Origin: Marinomonas primoryensis
GTDB taxonomy: Bacteria > Pseudomonadota > Gammaproteobacteria > Pseudomonadales > Marinomonadaceae
DNA: 64,000 nt
Assembly: GCF_013372285.1 (NCBI RefSeq)
Contig: NZ_CP054301.1
Location: 1,722,001-1,786,000, forward strand
Reading direction: 5' to 3'
Position 1 is the first letter of the stretch. Each line of letters opens with the position of its first letter. The notes beneath the pieces are model-generated. The model had not been told where the DNA came from. It ran no database searches and saw only the letters and a list, made by a program, of their open reading frames with translations. The translations under genes were made by a program, and so were the position numbers. Below, in pieces: positions 46,332 to 56,509 of this stretch.

Positions 46332-47942
46332 GTGAAAATAATTAACTCGACGCCATTTCGGCTAAAAGCATTGGCTATTGCCATTGTTTCTAGCACTTCT
46401 ACTGCCTATGGGTTTGAAATAGAAACAGATAATTCTGATCTAAGGCTCAGTCTAGGTAATACCGTAAAATACAGTACCGCTTTTCGTACCAAGGATGCCT
46501 CTTCAGGTTTAACTGAAGGTAGTGGAGCGACTAATTATAACGATGGTGATAACAACTTCGATAAAGGGTTGGTTTCAAGTCGTTTAGATCTATTTTCCGA
46601 ATTTGACCTGTCTTATAAAAATGCTGGGGTTCGTGTAAGTGGTGCTGCCTGGTATGACGATGTTTATCATCAAGATACGGACAATACCAGCACAAGCTCA
46701 AACCATAGCCCTGTCAGTGAATTCTCAGACACCACCAAAAAAACCATGGGGGGAGATGCCGAAATCCTTGATGCTTTTGTTTATTCCCGATTCCCTGTGA
46801 TGAATGGAATGGAGGGCACCATTCGTGTTGGCCGCCATAGTTTGCTGTGGGGCGAAAGTTTGTTTTTTGGTGCGAACGGTATTGCTGGCGCTCAAGGGCC
46901 AGTTGATGTGGTGAAGTTGTCCTCTGTACCTAACTCTACTTTTAAAGAAACAATGAGACCAACTGGCAAGGTTTCGATCGATATTCCAATTTCTGAAACG
47001 GCTTCCTTAGGGGCTTATGTGGGTTATGAGTGGGAGAAATCTCGCTTCCTACCAGCAGGCTCTTATCTTTCTACTGGAGATACACTAGGCGGTGAAAAAC
47101 TGCTTGCTGGCCCATACACAGCAACACACACCTCTGATGATGAAGGTTCTGACTCTGGTCAATACGGTCTACAACTTAAATGGAGTGACTATGACCTTGA
47201 TGCGGACTTTGGTTTGTACGCAATCCGTTTTGACTCTAGTTCACCAAGTAGTATGTACACGATTTTGGATGCTTCTTTCCACCCTAGCCAATACAAATGG
47301 GCTTATGCCAAAGGCATTGAAGCTTATGGCGCCAGTATGGCGAAAACCGTTGGGATTTGGAGCTTGGCCGGTGAAATTTCATATCGTGTAAATGCACCTC
47401 TAGCGAGTGCTGCTACATCGATAACAACGTCAGGTGTGCAATACGATAACGATAAAAATCCTGGTTATGCGATCGGGGAGACAGCTCATGCTCAATTCTC
47501 TTGGTTGGCAAGCTTGGGTTCGAATTTCCTATCTAAAGAGTCCAGTTTTGTTGGTGAAGTCGCTTGGAACACTCGTGTAAGAACCACTCAAAATGAAAAC
47601 AAATTAAACCCCAACGCTGACAAATCTGCAGTTGGCGTAAAAATGGTTTATTCGCCGATGTATCGCCAAGCTTTCGATGGGGTTGATCTAAGTCCTTCTA
47701 TTGGCATTGGTCATACTTGGGGTAAGTCTTCGGCGTTAGGTTCGTCATTTGGTGTTGATGATGGTGGTGATATTAACGTCGGCGTTAATGCTGTGTATTT
47801 AAATCGTTGGAATGCCTCTTTGAGCTATATCAAATATTTAGGCGATGAAGGCCTATTCAATGACAGTTCAAATAACGCAACGTACAAGCAGTCGCAAAAA
47901 GATCGAGACTTTATCTCTGCTTCTGTAAGCACCACCTTTTAA
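46332..47942 (+). CDS. DUF1302 outer-membrane protein
   Basis: A 536-residue protein with a signal peptide (ALAIAIVSSTSTAYGFEIET) and beta-barrel composition, ending with the aromatic C-terminal residue expected for outer-membrane proteins (SASVSTTF). DUF1302 proteins occur with DUF1329 in many aromatic, alkane or steroid degraders and are thought to act in substrate passage. Start is GTG at 46332 with GAGGAAG upstream. It is the first gene of the main operon. Confidence 0.85.
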   Translation: MKIINSTPFRLKALAIAIVSSTSTAYGFEIETDNSDLRLSLGNTVKYSTAFRTKDASSGLTEGSGATNYNDGDNNFDKGLVSSRLDLFSEFDLSYKNAGVRVSGAAWYDDVYHQDTDNTSTSSNHSPVSEFSDTTKKTMGGDAEILDAFVYSRFPVMNGMEGTIRVGRHSLLWGESLFFGANGIAGAQGPVDVVKLSSVPNSTFKETMRPTGKVSIDIPISETASLGAYVGYEWEKSRFLPAGSYLSTGDTLGGEKLLAGPYTATHTSDDEGSDSGQYGLQLKWSDYDLDADFGLYAIRFDSSSPSSMYTILDASFHPSQYKWAYAKGIEAYGASMAKTVGIWSLAGEISYRVNAPLASAATSITTSGVQYDNDKNPGYAIGETAHAQFSWLASLGSNFLSKESSFVGEVAWNTRVRTTQNENKLNPNADKSAVGVKMVYSPMYRQAFDGVDLSPSIGIGHTWGKSSALGSSFGVDDGGDINVGVNAVYLNRWNASLSYIKYLGDEGLFNDSSNNATYKQSQKDRDFISASVSTTF

Positions 47943-47953
47943 TTTTTTGGAGA

Positions 47954-49321
47954 ATGAAAATGTATAACAATAAAAAACACTCTCTTAGTATTTTAGTTAC
48001 CTCTGCAGTACTAGGTTGTTTTTCACTGGCTTCTTATGCTGCTGTTAGCCCAGAGCAAGCCGCTCGATTGGGTGCGGATTTAACCCCTTTTGGCGGCGAA
48101 AAAGCAGGCAACAGTGATGGCTCTATCCCTGCTTGGACCGGCGGTTTTAATGATCCAATAAAAGGTGAAATATTGGGTGGCAAGCGCTTAGACCCTTTCG
48201 CAAATGAGAAACCTTTGTACACAGTGACTGCAGCGAATATGGATAAGTATGCTGATAAGTTAACCGATGGTGTAAAGGCGATGCTACAAAAGTATCCAGA
48301 TACTTATCGCCTAGATGTTTACCCAACTCATAGAACGGCGACAGCACCAGAGTGGGTATACAACTACACAGTACAAAATGCCTTGAAGGCAAAAATAGAT
48401 GGCCACAAGATCATTGGCGCTTATGCTGGTATCCCATTTCCAATTCCTCAAAATGGTCTAGAAGCGATCAACAACCACCGTTTGTCTTGGCGTGGTGTGA
48501 GCTGGGAAGCGGATATCAACCAGTATCAAATTACATCAAGTGGCAAAGTTGTCTTAACAACGGATGGTCTACTAAAGAATCAAATGCCTTACTACTTTCA
48601 GGAAGGTTCAAGCGAAGAATTTGATGGCTATTTCTGGGAAATTAACCTCGAAAACTACGGGCCGCCAATTCGTGCCGGAGAGCGTATCGCGGGGCGTACG
48701 AACGTTGATGAAGACAAAACTCAATCATATGTGTATTTAACGGGTCAGCGTCGAGTACGTAAACTACCAAATGCTTGTTGTGACACACCTACACCTGCCA
48801 CGGCTGGTTTAATGTCCTTCGATGAGTTAAGCGTGTTTTCTGGTACTACTGAAGTGTTTGATTGGAAGTTATTGGGTAAGAAAGAAATACTCGTACCTTA
48901 TAACGAAAACCGCTTCTTGCAATACAGTGATGAACAAGCCATTACTGGAAATCACTTGAATCCAGATGCTGTACGTTGGGAATTACATCGTGTTTGGGTT
49001 GTTGAAGCAACGCTTGCAGAGGGCAAGCGTCATCAAGCAGTACGCAGTAAATACTATCTAGATGAAGATACATGGCAGGGCTCTTTGGCTGATCGCTGGG
49101 ATTCTAACGGTCAATTATGGAAAACGCTATGGCAGTTTAACTACATCATGCCTGAGTTCCCAGGAACGATTCCGCAAACCTTTGGTTTCTATAACTTGTT
49201 ATCCGGTGAGGCTTATGTGGCTAACATGATGAATGATAAGTCTTCACAAAATAAACCTGTAGAACGTTTTCCAACCAGTACTTTTACTGGTCAAGGCTTA
49301 GCGCGTCAGGGCACACGATAG
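47954..49321 (+). CDS. DUF1329 periplasmic protein
   Basis: A 455-residue protein with a signal peptide (ILVTSAVLGCFSLASYAAVS) and the typical DUF1329 start SPEQAARLGADLTPFGGEKA. Fully formed family member. It is 12 bp downstream of DUF1302; the two are a conserved pair, presumably working together in the envelope on hydrophobic substrates. GGAG lies just before the ATG; ATGs at 47954 and 47960 are both possible. Confidence 0.88.
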   Translation: MKMYNNKKHSLSILVTSAVLGCFSLASYAAVSPEQAARLGADLTPFGGEKAGNSDGSIPAWTGGFNDPIKGEILGGKRLDPFANEKPLYTVTAANMDKYADKLTDGVKAMLQKYPDTYRLDVYPTHRTATAPEWVYNYTVQNALKAKIDGHKIIGAYAGIPFPIPQNGLEAINNHRLSWRGVSWEADINQYQITSSGKVVLTTDGLLKNQMPYYFQEGSSEEFDGYFWEINLENYGPPIRAGERIAGRTNVDEDKTQSYVYLTGQRRVRKLPNACCDTPTPATAGLMSFDELSVFSGTTEVFDWKLLGKKEILVPYNENRFLQYSDEQAITGNHLNPDAVRWELHRVWVVEATLAEGKRHQAVRSKYYLDEDTWQGSLADRWDSNGQLWKTLWQFNYIMPEFPGTIPQTFGFYNLLSGEAYVANMMNDKSSQNKPVERFPTSTFTGQGLARQGTR

Positions 49322-49353
49322 CTTTATTTAAACTCATTTAATCCGATTACCTT

Positions 49354-49410
49354 TGTATCAAAGGGAGGGCGTAACCTTACCCCTTTTGGCTTCGTTCGTC
49401 CTTTGATACA
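49354..49410. other. 11-bp stem with a long loop between operon genes
   Basis: TGTATCAAAGG at 49354-49364 and CCTTTGATACA at 49400-49410 are exact complements with a 35-base loop. It lies in the 169-bp gap between DUF1329 and the second hydrolase and may stabilise or process the mRNA. Confidence 0.4.
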
Positions 49411-49489
49411 GGTTTTGGGTTGATTGAGTGGGCTTTTTTTACAAGCCAAATTGTTTGTAAGCTTTCAAATAAAAGACGTTGGAGTATTT

Positions 49490-50647
49490 ATGTTTCGCTA
49501 TTTTCCCACTAATTACCCATGGGATCTTTCTATCAACCTTGCCCTAGAAATGGGTGCGCGTATTGGCGAGATTGAAGAAATGTGTGCGCCTCTTCAGGAG
49601 GCGGCAAAAGCAAAAGACGCTGCTGGCTCCGAGGCTTTTCGTGACAGCTGGGAACACATGGCAGATAAGTTATGTGAATTGGCTAAAGAGGATGAAGAGC
49701 GTAGTCGTTTGATTTCTGCTGGTGACAAGTATGGTCGCGCAGCAACGTATTACCTTACGGCTGAGCGTTTACAGGCGCATGGATCACAAGGTCGAGAAGC
49801 CTTGTATCAGCGTTTTCAAGAAATATTTGCTCGTGGATTAGAACTAGCAAAAGAAAATTGTGAACGAGTTGAGATTCCATACGAAGGCAAACATCTTTCT
49901 GCCCTTTATGTGCGTGCCGAAGGTGAGGAAGGTAAAGCGCCAATTTTGGTTCAAGTTAACGGCTTGGACTCTACAAAAGAAATGAAGTATCGCGTTGGTT
50001 TACCTGCTTGGTTAGCTAAACGAGGTGTTTCTTCTCTTATTGTTGATCAGCCGGGCACCGGTGAAGCGCTTCGTTTACAAGGCTTTACGGCTCGTTTTGA
50101 TAGCGAACATTGGGCAAGCCGTGTTGTGGATTGGTTGGAAAACCGTGAAGAAATTGATGCCAAACGCATTGGCATGGAAGGCGTTTCTCTGGGCGGTTAT
50201 TACTGTCCTCGTGCTGTGGCGTTTGAGCCTAGATTTGCTTGTGGTGTGGTATGGGGAGCGAATCATGATTGGCGAGATGTACAAAAACGTCGCTTAGAAA
50301 AAGAAGGCAGTTTTCCTGTTCCACATTATTGGAAACACGTGCGTTGGGTATGGGGAGCAAAAGACATGGATGCGTTTATGGAGATCGCGGAAAAAGTTCA
50401 TTTAGATGGCGTATTAGATCGCATCAAGGTGCCATTTCTTGTGACACACGGAGAAAAAGACTCTCAAATTCCGTTGAAATGGGCTCATCGAACCTACGAG
50501 CAGTTGGTTAATAGCCCTAAAAAAGAGCTTAAGATTTTCACAGATCGTGAAGGGGGCGTTCAGCACTCTAGTTTTGATAATTCTGCCAATGCTGGGGCTT
50601 ATATCGCCGATTGGGTTGCAGAGACATTGAATGGTCGTACGGCCTAA
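49490..50647 (+). CDS. Alpha/beta hydrolase (C-C bond hydrolase type), copy 2
   Basis: A protein of 385 residues. I chose the ATG at 49490 (GGAG 9 bp upstream) because the first hydrolase begins at the same place (FRYFPTNYPWDLS and FEYFPNYVWNLS). Nucleophile Ser233 in EGVSLGGYYCP, Asp in VTHGEKDSQIPLKW, His in GGVQHSSFDN. Its position before the extradiol-type dioxygenase suggests that it hydrolyses the ring-cleavage product. It is a paralogue of 42932-44092. Confidence 0.87.
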   Translation: MFRYFPTNYPWDLSINLALEMGARIGEIEEMCAPLQEAAKAKDAAGSEAFRDSWEHMADKLCELAKEDEERSRLISAGDKYGRAATYYLTAERLQAHGSQGREALYQRFQEIFARGLELAKENCERVEIPYEGKHLSALYVRAEGEEGKAPILVQVNGLDSTKEMKYRVGLPAWLAKRGVSSLIVDQPGTGEALRLQGFTARFDSEHWASRVVDWLENREEIDAKRIGMEGVSLGGYYCPRAVAFEPRFACGVVWGANHDWRDVQKRRLEKEGSFPVPHYWKHVRWVWGAKDMDAFMEIAEKVHLDGVLDRIKVPFLVTHGEKDSQIPLKWAHRTYEQLVNSPKKELKIFTDREGGVQHSSFDNSANAGAYIADWVAETLNGRTA

Positions 50648-50667
50648 TCGTAAAGAGGTTATAAATA

Positions 50668-51621
50668 ATGAAGATAGTCGGTTTAGAAACCATCATTTTT
50701 GGTGTTGAGGATGTTGCCTCTTGTGCAACCTTTTTAACAGATTACGGTTTGTTTCCTATTGATGTAACTGAAACAGGCGGGCGTTTTGAAGCATTAGATG
50801 GCACCGCTGTGGTTTTAGCTCATGCCTCAGATGAAAGCATTCCTGCCAGTATTGGTAATGGCTGCATGATGCGTAAAACAGTCATGGGTGTGGCTGATAC
50901 CGCAACGATTCAGGCGATTACCGAAGAGCTGAGTAAAGACCGAGAAGTTCGTCAATTAGCGGATGGCTCTATTGAGTCTACGGATGATTCCGGTTTTGTG
51001 ATTGGCTTTCAGGTGACAACTCGTAAAGAGTTGAACTTGGCAGGTGAAATCTCCAATGTACCAGGTTCTCCATTTCAACGACCTGTTAACCATCGAGCGG
51101 TGCAGCTAGATGCGGGTCCAATTCGTCCAAGAACCTTGTCTCATATTGTGTATTTTGTACCTGATCCCGTTAAAGCTGAAGCGTTTTATGTTGAGCGTTT
51201 GGGCTTCCGTTGCACAGATAGATTTGAAGGCGCTGGTCCATTTTTACAGCCAGCAGGCACGTTAGATCACCACACACATTTCTTGATTGGTGCGCCACCG
51301 TTTATGCAAGGCGTCGAACATTTCACGTTCCATTTCGGTGGTCCTACTGAAGTGATGCAAAACGGTTCTCAGTTTGTAGAAAAGGGCTATCAAGCCTTTT
51401 GGGGGCCGGGTCGCCATATTATGGGATCGAATTGGTTCTGGTATTTCAACAGCCCATTTGCATGTCATATTGAAATGGATGCGGATATGGATTTGCATGA
51501 TCAAAATTGGAGTCCTCGTGCGTTCCCAATGGGTGCAGATAACTCACAAGCGTTTCTTCTGCGTTACCGAAGTAAATGGTCGCCAGGAAAAGATACCCCA
51601 AATAATGGTGATTATGAGTAG
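50668..51621 (+). CDS. VOC-type extradiol dioxygenase
   Basis: A 317-residue protein of two vicinal-oxygen-chelate repeats. The C-terminal repeat holds a complete 2-His-1-carboxylate triad: His159 in LSHIVYFV, His218 in GVEHFTFHF and Glu269 in CHIEMDADMD, as in type I extradiol dioxygenases that use Fe(II) or Mn(II). The N-terminal repeat lacks the ligands, as usual. It should cleave a catechol-like ring. It lies 20 bp after the second hydrolase, which would act on its product. Confidence 0.87.
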   Translation: MKIVGLETIIFGVEDVASCATFLTDYGLFPIDVTETGGRFEALDGTAVVLAHASDESIPASIGNGCMMRKTVMGVADTATIQAITEELSKDREVRQLADGSIESTDDSGFVIGFQVTTRKELNLAGEISNVPGSPFQRPVNHRAVQLDAGPIRPRTLSHIVYFVPDPVKAEAFYVERLGFRCTDRFEGAGPFLQPAGTLDHHTHFLIGAPPFMQGVEHFTFHFGGPTEVMQNGSQFVEKGYQAFWGPGRHIMGSNWFWYFNSPFACHIEMDADMDLHDQNWSPRAFPMGADNSQAFLLRYRSKWSPGKDTPNNGDYE

Positions 51622-51667
51622 ATCAATTTAAGTAAAAAATTAATCAAGTATTTGAAATAAAAGAAAA

Positions 51668-51716
51668 GTTTTTATGGGGAGGAGCAGTAATGATTGATTG
51701 CTGCCCCATAAAAAAC
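51668..51716. terminator. Strong hairpin, 12-bp stem, inside the operon
   Basis: GTTTTTATGGGG at 51668-51679 pairs with CCCCATAAAAAAC at 51704-51716 (one extra A), and an inner GCAG/CTGC adds to the stem. It may be a terminator or attenuator between the dioxygenase and the MFS gene. Confidence 0.6.
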
Positions 51717-51855
51717 TAATAGCGACGACACGTCGTTACCACGAAATAACAATAAACAAAGTGGATGGTAAAAGTATGTTGATGATATCTGTGAGATACG
51801 GGATTTATTGCTGTGCGGATCTAAGCGAGCCGACCTTTCTGATCGGAGGTGTACG

Positions 51856-53019
51856 ATGAGCCAACGTTTTGGGTTTAAAGGCAATCTTGCTTTGATGATT
51901 TCCCATAGTGCCGGCATGTTAGATCTAGTAGCGCTACCTTTATGGATTGGGGTATTAGTTGCCACGTATCACTTTGATAGCCAGCAAGCGGGTGGCCTAG
52001 TTACTTTATTTTTAATTGGTGCGGTATGCTCTAGCATATTAATTGCTCCGTGTTTTAAAAAGCTAAATCGACGTATGGTCGCCAGCGTGGGTTTTTTTGC
52101 TTCAGGTTTATGTTTCTTTGCCGCTTCTCAAACCAATGACTATGTTCAATTGGCTCTTTTGCATCTTGTGGCGGGCATCAGTTCAAGCGCGGCACTAAGC
52201 ATGGCGCATGGTACGTTCGCTCGAGGAGAAAATCCGCACAGATTGTTCGCCATTGCCGGGCTTACCTTGGGTATTATGGCGTTCGTCTTTATGGGCGCAA
52301 CTCCCAATATTACCAAGGCAGTGGGTGGACATTCATTGTTCATTATCTTTGGTGGCATTATGACGTTTGCTGCTTTTGTTTGTGCTGTGGCCTTTCCTTC
52401 TTTGGTTCTAGATGAAAAAGACAGTGAGAATGCCAAACAGGTTGTAACGAAAATTCCGTCTAGCGTTTGGTACGGCATTGTGGGCATTAGCTTAATGGCA
52501 GTGACTCAAGCCATGACGTTTAGCTTTATGGAACGAGTAGGCAACGATCGAGGTTTTTCCACCGATTCTGTGACGTTAGTATTAATTGTGCTTACTGTGA
52601 TTAACATTGTCGCAGCGGCATCCGCTGGTATTTTTGAAAAACGCCTTTCTGCCCGTGTTGTTTTATGCACAGGTCCTGTTCTACAAATTATCTTGTCCAA
52701 TATTATGATGAATGCAAGTAGCTTCGCTTTTTATGCCGCTTCAGCATCTTGTTTTGTGTCTCTGATGATATTCACTCATACCTTTGTTTTTGGCTTATTG
52801 GCTCGTTTAGACGAGTCTGGTCGAGCCCTAGCAGCAACCCCTGCGATGCTAATGATTGGAGCGGCGGTTGGCCCAATTTTAGGTGGAACCATCATTAAAT
52901 TTGTTGGTTATCAAGGCATTGGTATAGCCGCTTTGGTGTTCGGTACGATTTCACTTGTGTGTTTTATACGTGTTTTTCAGCGCAGATCAGATGCTATTCA
53001 ATCTGAGTCTGTGGCGTGA
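51856..53019 (+). CDS. MFS permease
   Basis: A protein of about 387 residues from the ATG at 51856, which has GGAGGT 5 bp upstream; the frame is open 16 codons further back. It has about twelve membrane helices (LVTLFLIGAVCSSILIAPCF; FVFMGATPNITKA is a loop; ILGGTIIKFVGYQGIGIAAL). Likely imports or exports the substrate or an intermediate. It may start its own transcript, since a hairpin and 235 bp separate it from the dioxygenase gene. The minus-strand ORFs in it are shadows. Confidence 0.85.
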   Translation: MSQRFGFKGNLALMISHSAGMLDLVALPLWIGVLVATYHFDSQQAGGLVTLFLIGAVCSSILIAPCFKKLNRRMVASVGFFASGLCFFAASQTNDYVQLALLHLVAGISSSAALSMAHGTFARGENPHRLFAIAGLTLGIMAFVFMGATPNITKAVGGHSLFIIFGGIMTFAAFVCAVAFPSLVLDEKDSENAKQVVTKIPSSVWYGIVGISLMAVTQAMTFSFMERVGNDRGFSTDSVTLVLIVLTVINIVAAASAGIFEKRLSARVVLCTGPVLQIILSNIMMNASSFAFYAASASCFVSLMIFTHTFVFGLLARLDESGRALAATPAMLMIGAAVGPILGGTIIKFVGYQGIGIAALVFGTISLVCFIRVFQRRSDAIQSESVA

Positions 53020-53027
53020 GGTGGATA

Positions 53028-54113
53028 ATGTCTAACCAGAAGAAAGAGAGACCGAGCATAGCGAGTTTCTTGCGTAAGCTCACTATGTTCACTTTGACAG
53101 CTTTTTTACTTTTTCGAATGGAAGGTGGGATTGCCGCCGTTGCTGATGCTATTGATCGTCCTGCTCTTGAGTCTAATTTGGGCGCGCATTCTGTTTTGTT
53201 GTCGGTGACATCTGTCGGTGATCATTTTGTTGCTGTTGGTGAGCGTGGTTTGATTTTGCACTCCGATGACGATGGCAAAAGCTGGCATCAGTTGTCTTCT
53301 CCAGTCAGTGTGACTTTGACTGAAGTAAGTTTTTTTGATGATGAAAATGGCTATGCCATTGGCCACGGCGGCATTGTTTTGCGTACTACAAATGGTGGTA
53401 ATGATTGGAAAGTACAGCTAAATGGTCTCCAGCTAGCAGAAAAGCTACTACAACAAGCTGAAGAATCTAAAGACGAAGAATCGATTCGTCAGGCTAAATG
53501 GCTGATTGCCGACGGCCCAGACAAACCTTTTTTAGATTTGTTGGTGCTTGGACGAGATCACCTTGTGGTTGTTGGTGCTTATGGCTTTGTCTTTGAAAGT
53601 ATCGATGGCGGCCAGACTTGGGCATCTTGGATGGACCGAATTGATAATCCATTTGGGTTGCACTTATACAGCATCCGTAAACAAGGTGAGCGCATACTGG
53701 TTGCAGGCGAGCAAGGTTTTGTCGCACTTTCTATGGACGATGGTCAGTCGTTCGAAACCATCGAAACGCCTTATGAAGGCAGCTTTTTTACTGCTCAGCT
53801 ACTTGAGCAAGATGGAATAGTGCTGGCTGGTTTACGGGGTAATACCTTGCTATCCGATGATAATGGTCAACACTGGAAAGATATTAAAAATCCTATTAGT
53901 TCGTCGATTATGGCCTCTTTTATTCATTCTGATGGCCAAGTAATCATGGCGAATCAAGCGGGAACTTTGCTTGGTTTGAGAGAAAATCGACTCGTTCCAC
54001 TTACCCGTAAGCGCCTTCCACCTTTAACCAATATGCTAGAAAAAGCGAACGGTAGTGTACTTGCTTTAAGCATCAATGGGCCTGTCTCTATTGATGTAGG
54101 AGATTTTAAATGA
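53028..54113 (+). CDS. YCF48/BNR beta-propeller protein
   Basis: A protein of about 361 residues from the ATG at 53028 (GAGG upstream). It has an N-terminal membrane/signal segment (LTMFTLTAFLLFRMEGGIAA) and repeated BNR-type blades (VAVGERGLILHSDDDGKSW, YAIGHGGIVLRTTNGGNDW, VVGAYGFVFESIDGGQTW). Such proteins occur regularly directly before MMPL/RND genes in DUF1302/DUF1329 clusters and probably assist the transporter outside the membrane. The next gene overlaps its stop by 4 bp. Confidence 0.87.
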   Translation: MSNQKKERPSIASFLRKLTMFTLTAFLLFRMEGGIAAVADAIDRPALESNLGAHSVLLSVTSVGDHFVAVGERGLILHSDDDGKSWHQLSSPVSVTLTEVSFFDDENGYAIGHGGIVLRTTNGGNDWKVQLNGLQLAEKLLQQAEESKDEESIRQAKWLIADGPDKPFLDLLVLGRDHLVVVGAYGFVFESIDGGQTWASWMDRIDNPFGLHLYSIRKQGERILVAGEQGFVALSMDDGQSFETIETPYEGSFFTAQLLEQDGIVLAGLRGNTLLSDDNGQHWKDIKNPISSSIMASFIHSDGQVIMANQAGTLLGLRENRLVPLTRKRLPPLTNMLEKANGSVLALSINGPVSIDVGDFK

Positions 54114-56509
54114 AACATCATACGTCTACTGCCGCTTTACCTGAGGATAAGTTTGACCCGAATTCGGGCTCCTTTATTGAACGAGTGTTATTCAATCATC
54201 GTTTAGTCGTTATTATCATTTGTGCTTTAGTAACGGGGTTATTAGGTTGGCAAGCAACTAAGCTAACTATTAATGCAAGTTTTGAAAAAACCTTACCAAC
54301 ACATCAAGTTTATATTCAAAACTATCTGAAATATGAAAACGAGTTAACCGGTTTAGGCAATGCGTTACGGATTGCCGTAGTGAACCCTAATGGCAGTATT
54401 TATGATGCTCATTATCTAGAGTTATTACGTCAACTCAGTGATGAAGTGTTTTTATTGCCTGGTGTAGACCGAGTGCAAATGACATCACTTTGGACGCCTT
54501 CAACACGCTGGATTGGGGTAACCGAAGAAGGTTTAGATGGCGGTCCAGTCATTCCAGAAGGTTACGATGGCTCTCCTGCTAGTTTGCAAATATTGAAAGC
54601 TAACGTAGCGCGTTCGGGGCAAATTGGTCAATTGATCGCGGCAGATGAAGAATCCACTATCATCTACATGCCATTGCTGAATCAAGATGCCACTGGTGAA
54701 GCCTTAGATTACGCAAAATATTCCAAGGTGCTTGAAGACCTTCGAACTAAGTATCAAGCCGAAGGTTTGGAAATCCATATAACCGGTTTCACCAAGGTAA
54801 TGGGCGACTTAATCGATGGTGTACAGGCTGTTTTGTGGTTCTTCGCATTGGCGGTTTTGATCGCGACTATTATGGTGTTTTGGTATACCCGTTGTGTGCG
54901 TTCAACCTTCTTAGTGGTATTCGCTTCTATGTTAGCGGTGGTATGGCAATTGGGTATTTTGCCTACGCTAGGTTATGTATTAGATCCGTATTCGATCCTA
55001 GTGCCTTTTCTGGTGTTCGCTATTGGTATGAGCCATGGCGCGCAGAAAATGAATGGCATTATGCAGGATGTTGGCCGTGGTTTTGACAAGCTAGTGGCGG
55101 CGCGTTTTACCTTTAGACGTTTGTTTCTTGCAGGATTAACCGCGTTGTTGGCAGACGCCGTTGGTTTTGCTGTGCTGTTAGTGATCGATATTAAGGTGAT
55201 TCAAGAGTTAGCCATTGCTGCCTCTATTGGGGTTGCTGTACTGATTTTTACCAATCTGATTCTTTTGCCCATCATGCTGTCTTATGTTGGTGTTGGTGAA
55301 AAAGCCGCACAACGTAGTGTGGTAAACGACATAGACCAAACCAGTGCGAAAAAACTGCCTGCATTATGGGTGTTTTTAGATAAGTTTACCCAGCGTAAAT
55401 GGGCAACGGGCGCTTTAATAGTAGGTGCAGTGCTGGCAGTTGGGGCATTTTCGCTAAGTACCCAATTGAAGATTGGCGATCTTGATCAAGGGGCTCCTGA
55501 ACTACGTCAAGACAGCCGTTACAATCAAGATATCGCCTTTATGAATCAGCACTATGGCGCTTCCAGTGATGTGGTGGCGATCATGGTAAAAACGCCTGAC
55601 GGTCAATGTTCTCAATACGATACCCTGAAAAAAATAGACGCACTTGAGTGGCAATTACGTCAGCTTCCTAGCGTGGAATCAACGAACTCTTTGGCTCTAT
55701 TATCTCGTCGTGTGTTGTCTGGCTTAAATGAAGGCAACCCTAAATGGTACGAGTTTTTACCTAACCAAAGTATGTTGAATTACATTACGGCGGGCGCACC
55801 ACGAGGTTTGTACAACAGCAGCTGCAATCTGTTGACCGTTTATGTCTATCTACAAGATCACAAAGCAGACACCTTGAGCAACATTGTTAATCATGTGGAA
55901 GCTTTTGCTAAAGACAATAATACCGACGATGTGCAGTTTCTATTAGCTGCGGGTAGTGCAGGTATTCAAGCGGCGACCAATATCTCCGTAAAAGCCGCTT
56001 GGTATCAAATGCTGTTCCTTGTTTATGGCGCTGTGGCTTTACTGTCTCTTATTACTTTCCGTTCTTTTAAAGCCGTTATTGTGGCGCTTCTTCCTTTGAT
56101 GCTGACCTCCATTATGGTCGAAGCCTTGATGGTGCAATTAGGCATGGGCGTGAAAGTTGCCACTTTGCCAGTTATCGCTTTAGGGGTCGGTATTGGTATC
56201 GATTACGCCTTATATATCTTGTCCATTACCTTGGTTGGATTACGTCAAGGTAGCAGCTTATCTCAGTCTTACTTAAGAGCGCTTAATTTCACCGGCAAAG
56301 TCGTGATGTTAACCGGTGTGACCTTGTCTGTAGGGGTGATTACTTGGATAGCTAGCCCGATTAAGTTCCAAGCGGACATGGGGTTATTACTGGCGTTTAT
56401 GTTCATTTGGAACATGTTAGGGGCTCTGATTTTATTACCTGCTCTTGCGCATTTTCTGCTTAAGCCAAAATACGCTAATAGCGAAGACTCCAAAAGTGAG
56501 GTGTTGTGA
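54110..56509 (+). CDS. MMPL/RND-superfamily transporter
   Basis: A 799-residue membrane protein with two repeats of a first helix, a large periplasmic domain and five or more helices. LILLPIMLSYVGVGEKA and VIALGVGIGIDYALYILSIT are typical of RND-type membrane cores; the latter carries the G-x-x-x-D-Y proton-relay motif, and LVPFLVFAIGMSHGAQKMNG is the counterpart in the first half. It likely moves a hydrophobic substrate. It is co-transcribed with the propeller protein before it and the Rieske ferredoxin after it (overlap ATGA). Confidence 0.9.
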   Translation: MKHHTSTAALPEDKFDPNSGSFIERVLFNHRLVVIIICALVTGLLGWQATKLTINASFEKTLPTHQVYIQNYLKYENELTGLGNALRIAVVNPNGSIYDAHYLELLRQLSDEVFLLPGVDRVQMTSLWTPSTRWIGVTEEGLDGGPVIPEGYDGSPASLQILKANVARSGQIGQLIAADEESTIIYMPLLNQDATGEALDYAKYSKVLEDLRTKYQAEGLEIHITGFTKVMGDLIDGVQAVLWFFALAVLIATIMVFWYTRCVRSTFLVVFASMLAVVWQLGILPTLGYVLDPYSILVPFLVFAIGMSHGAQKMNGIMQDVGRGFDKLVAARFTFRRLFLAGLTALLADAVGFAVLLVIDIKVIQELAIAASIGVAVLIFTNLILLPIMLSYVGVGEKAAQRSVVNDIDQTSAKKLPALWVFLDKFTQRKWATGALIVGAVLAVGAFSLSTQLKIGDLDQGAPELRQDSRYNQDIAFMNQHYGASSDVVAIMVKTPDGQCSQYDTLKKIDALEWQLRQLPSVESTNSLALLSRRVLSGLNEGNPKWYEFLPNQSMLNYITAGAPRGLYNSSCNLLTVYVYLQDHKADTLSNIVNHVEAFAKDNNTDDVQFLLAAGSAGIQAATNISVKAAWYQMLFLVYGAVALLSLITFRSFKAVIVALLPLMLTSIMVEALMVQLGMGVKVATLPVIALGVGIGIDYALYILSITLVGLRQGSSLSQSYLRALNFTGKVVMLTGVTLSVGVITWIASPIKFQADMGLLLAFMFIWNMLGALILLPALAHFLLKPKYANSEDSKSEVL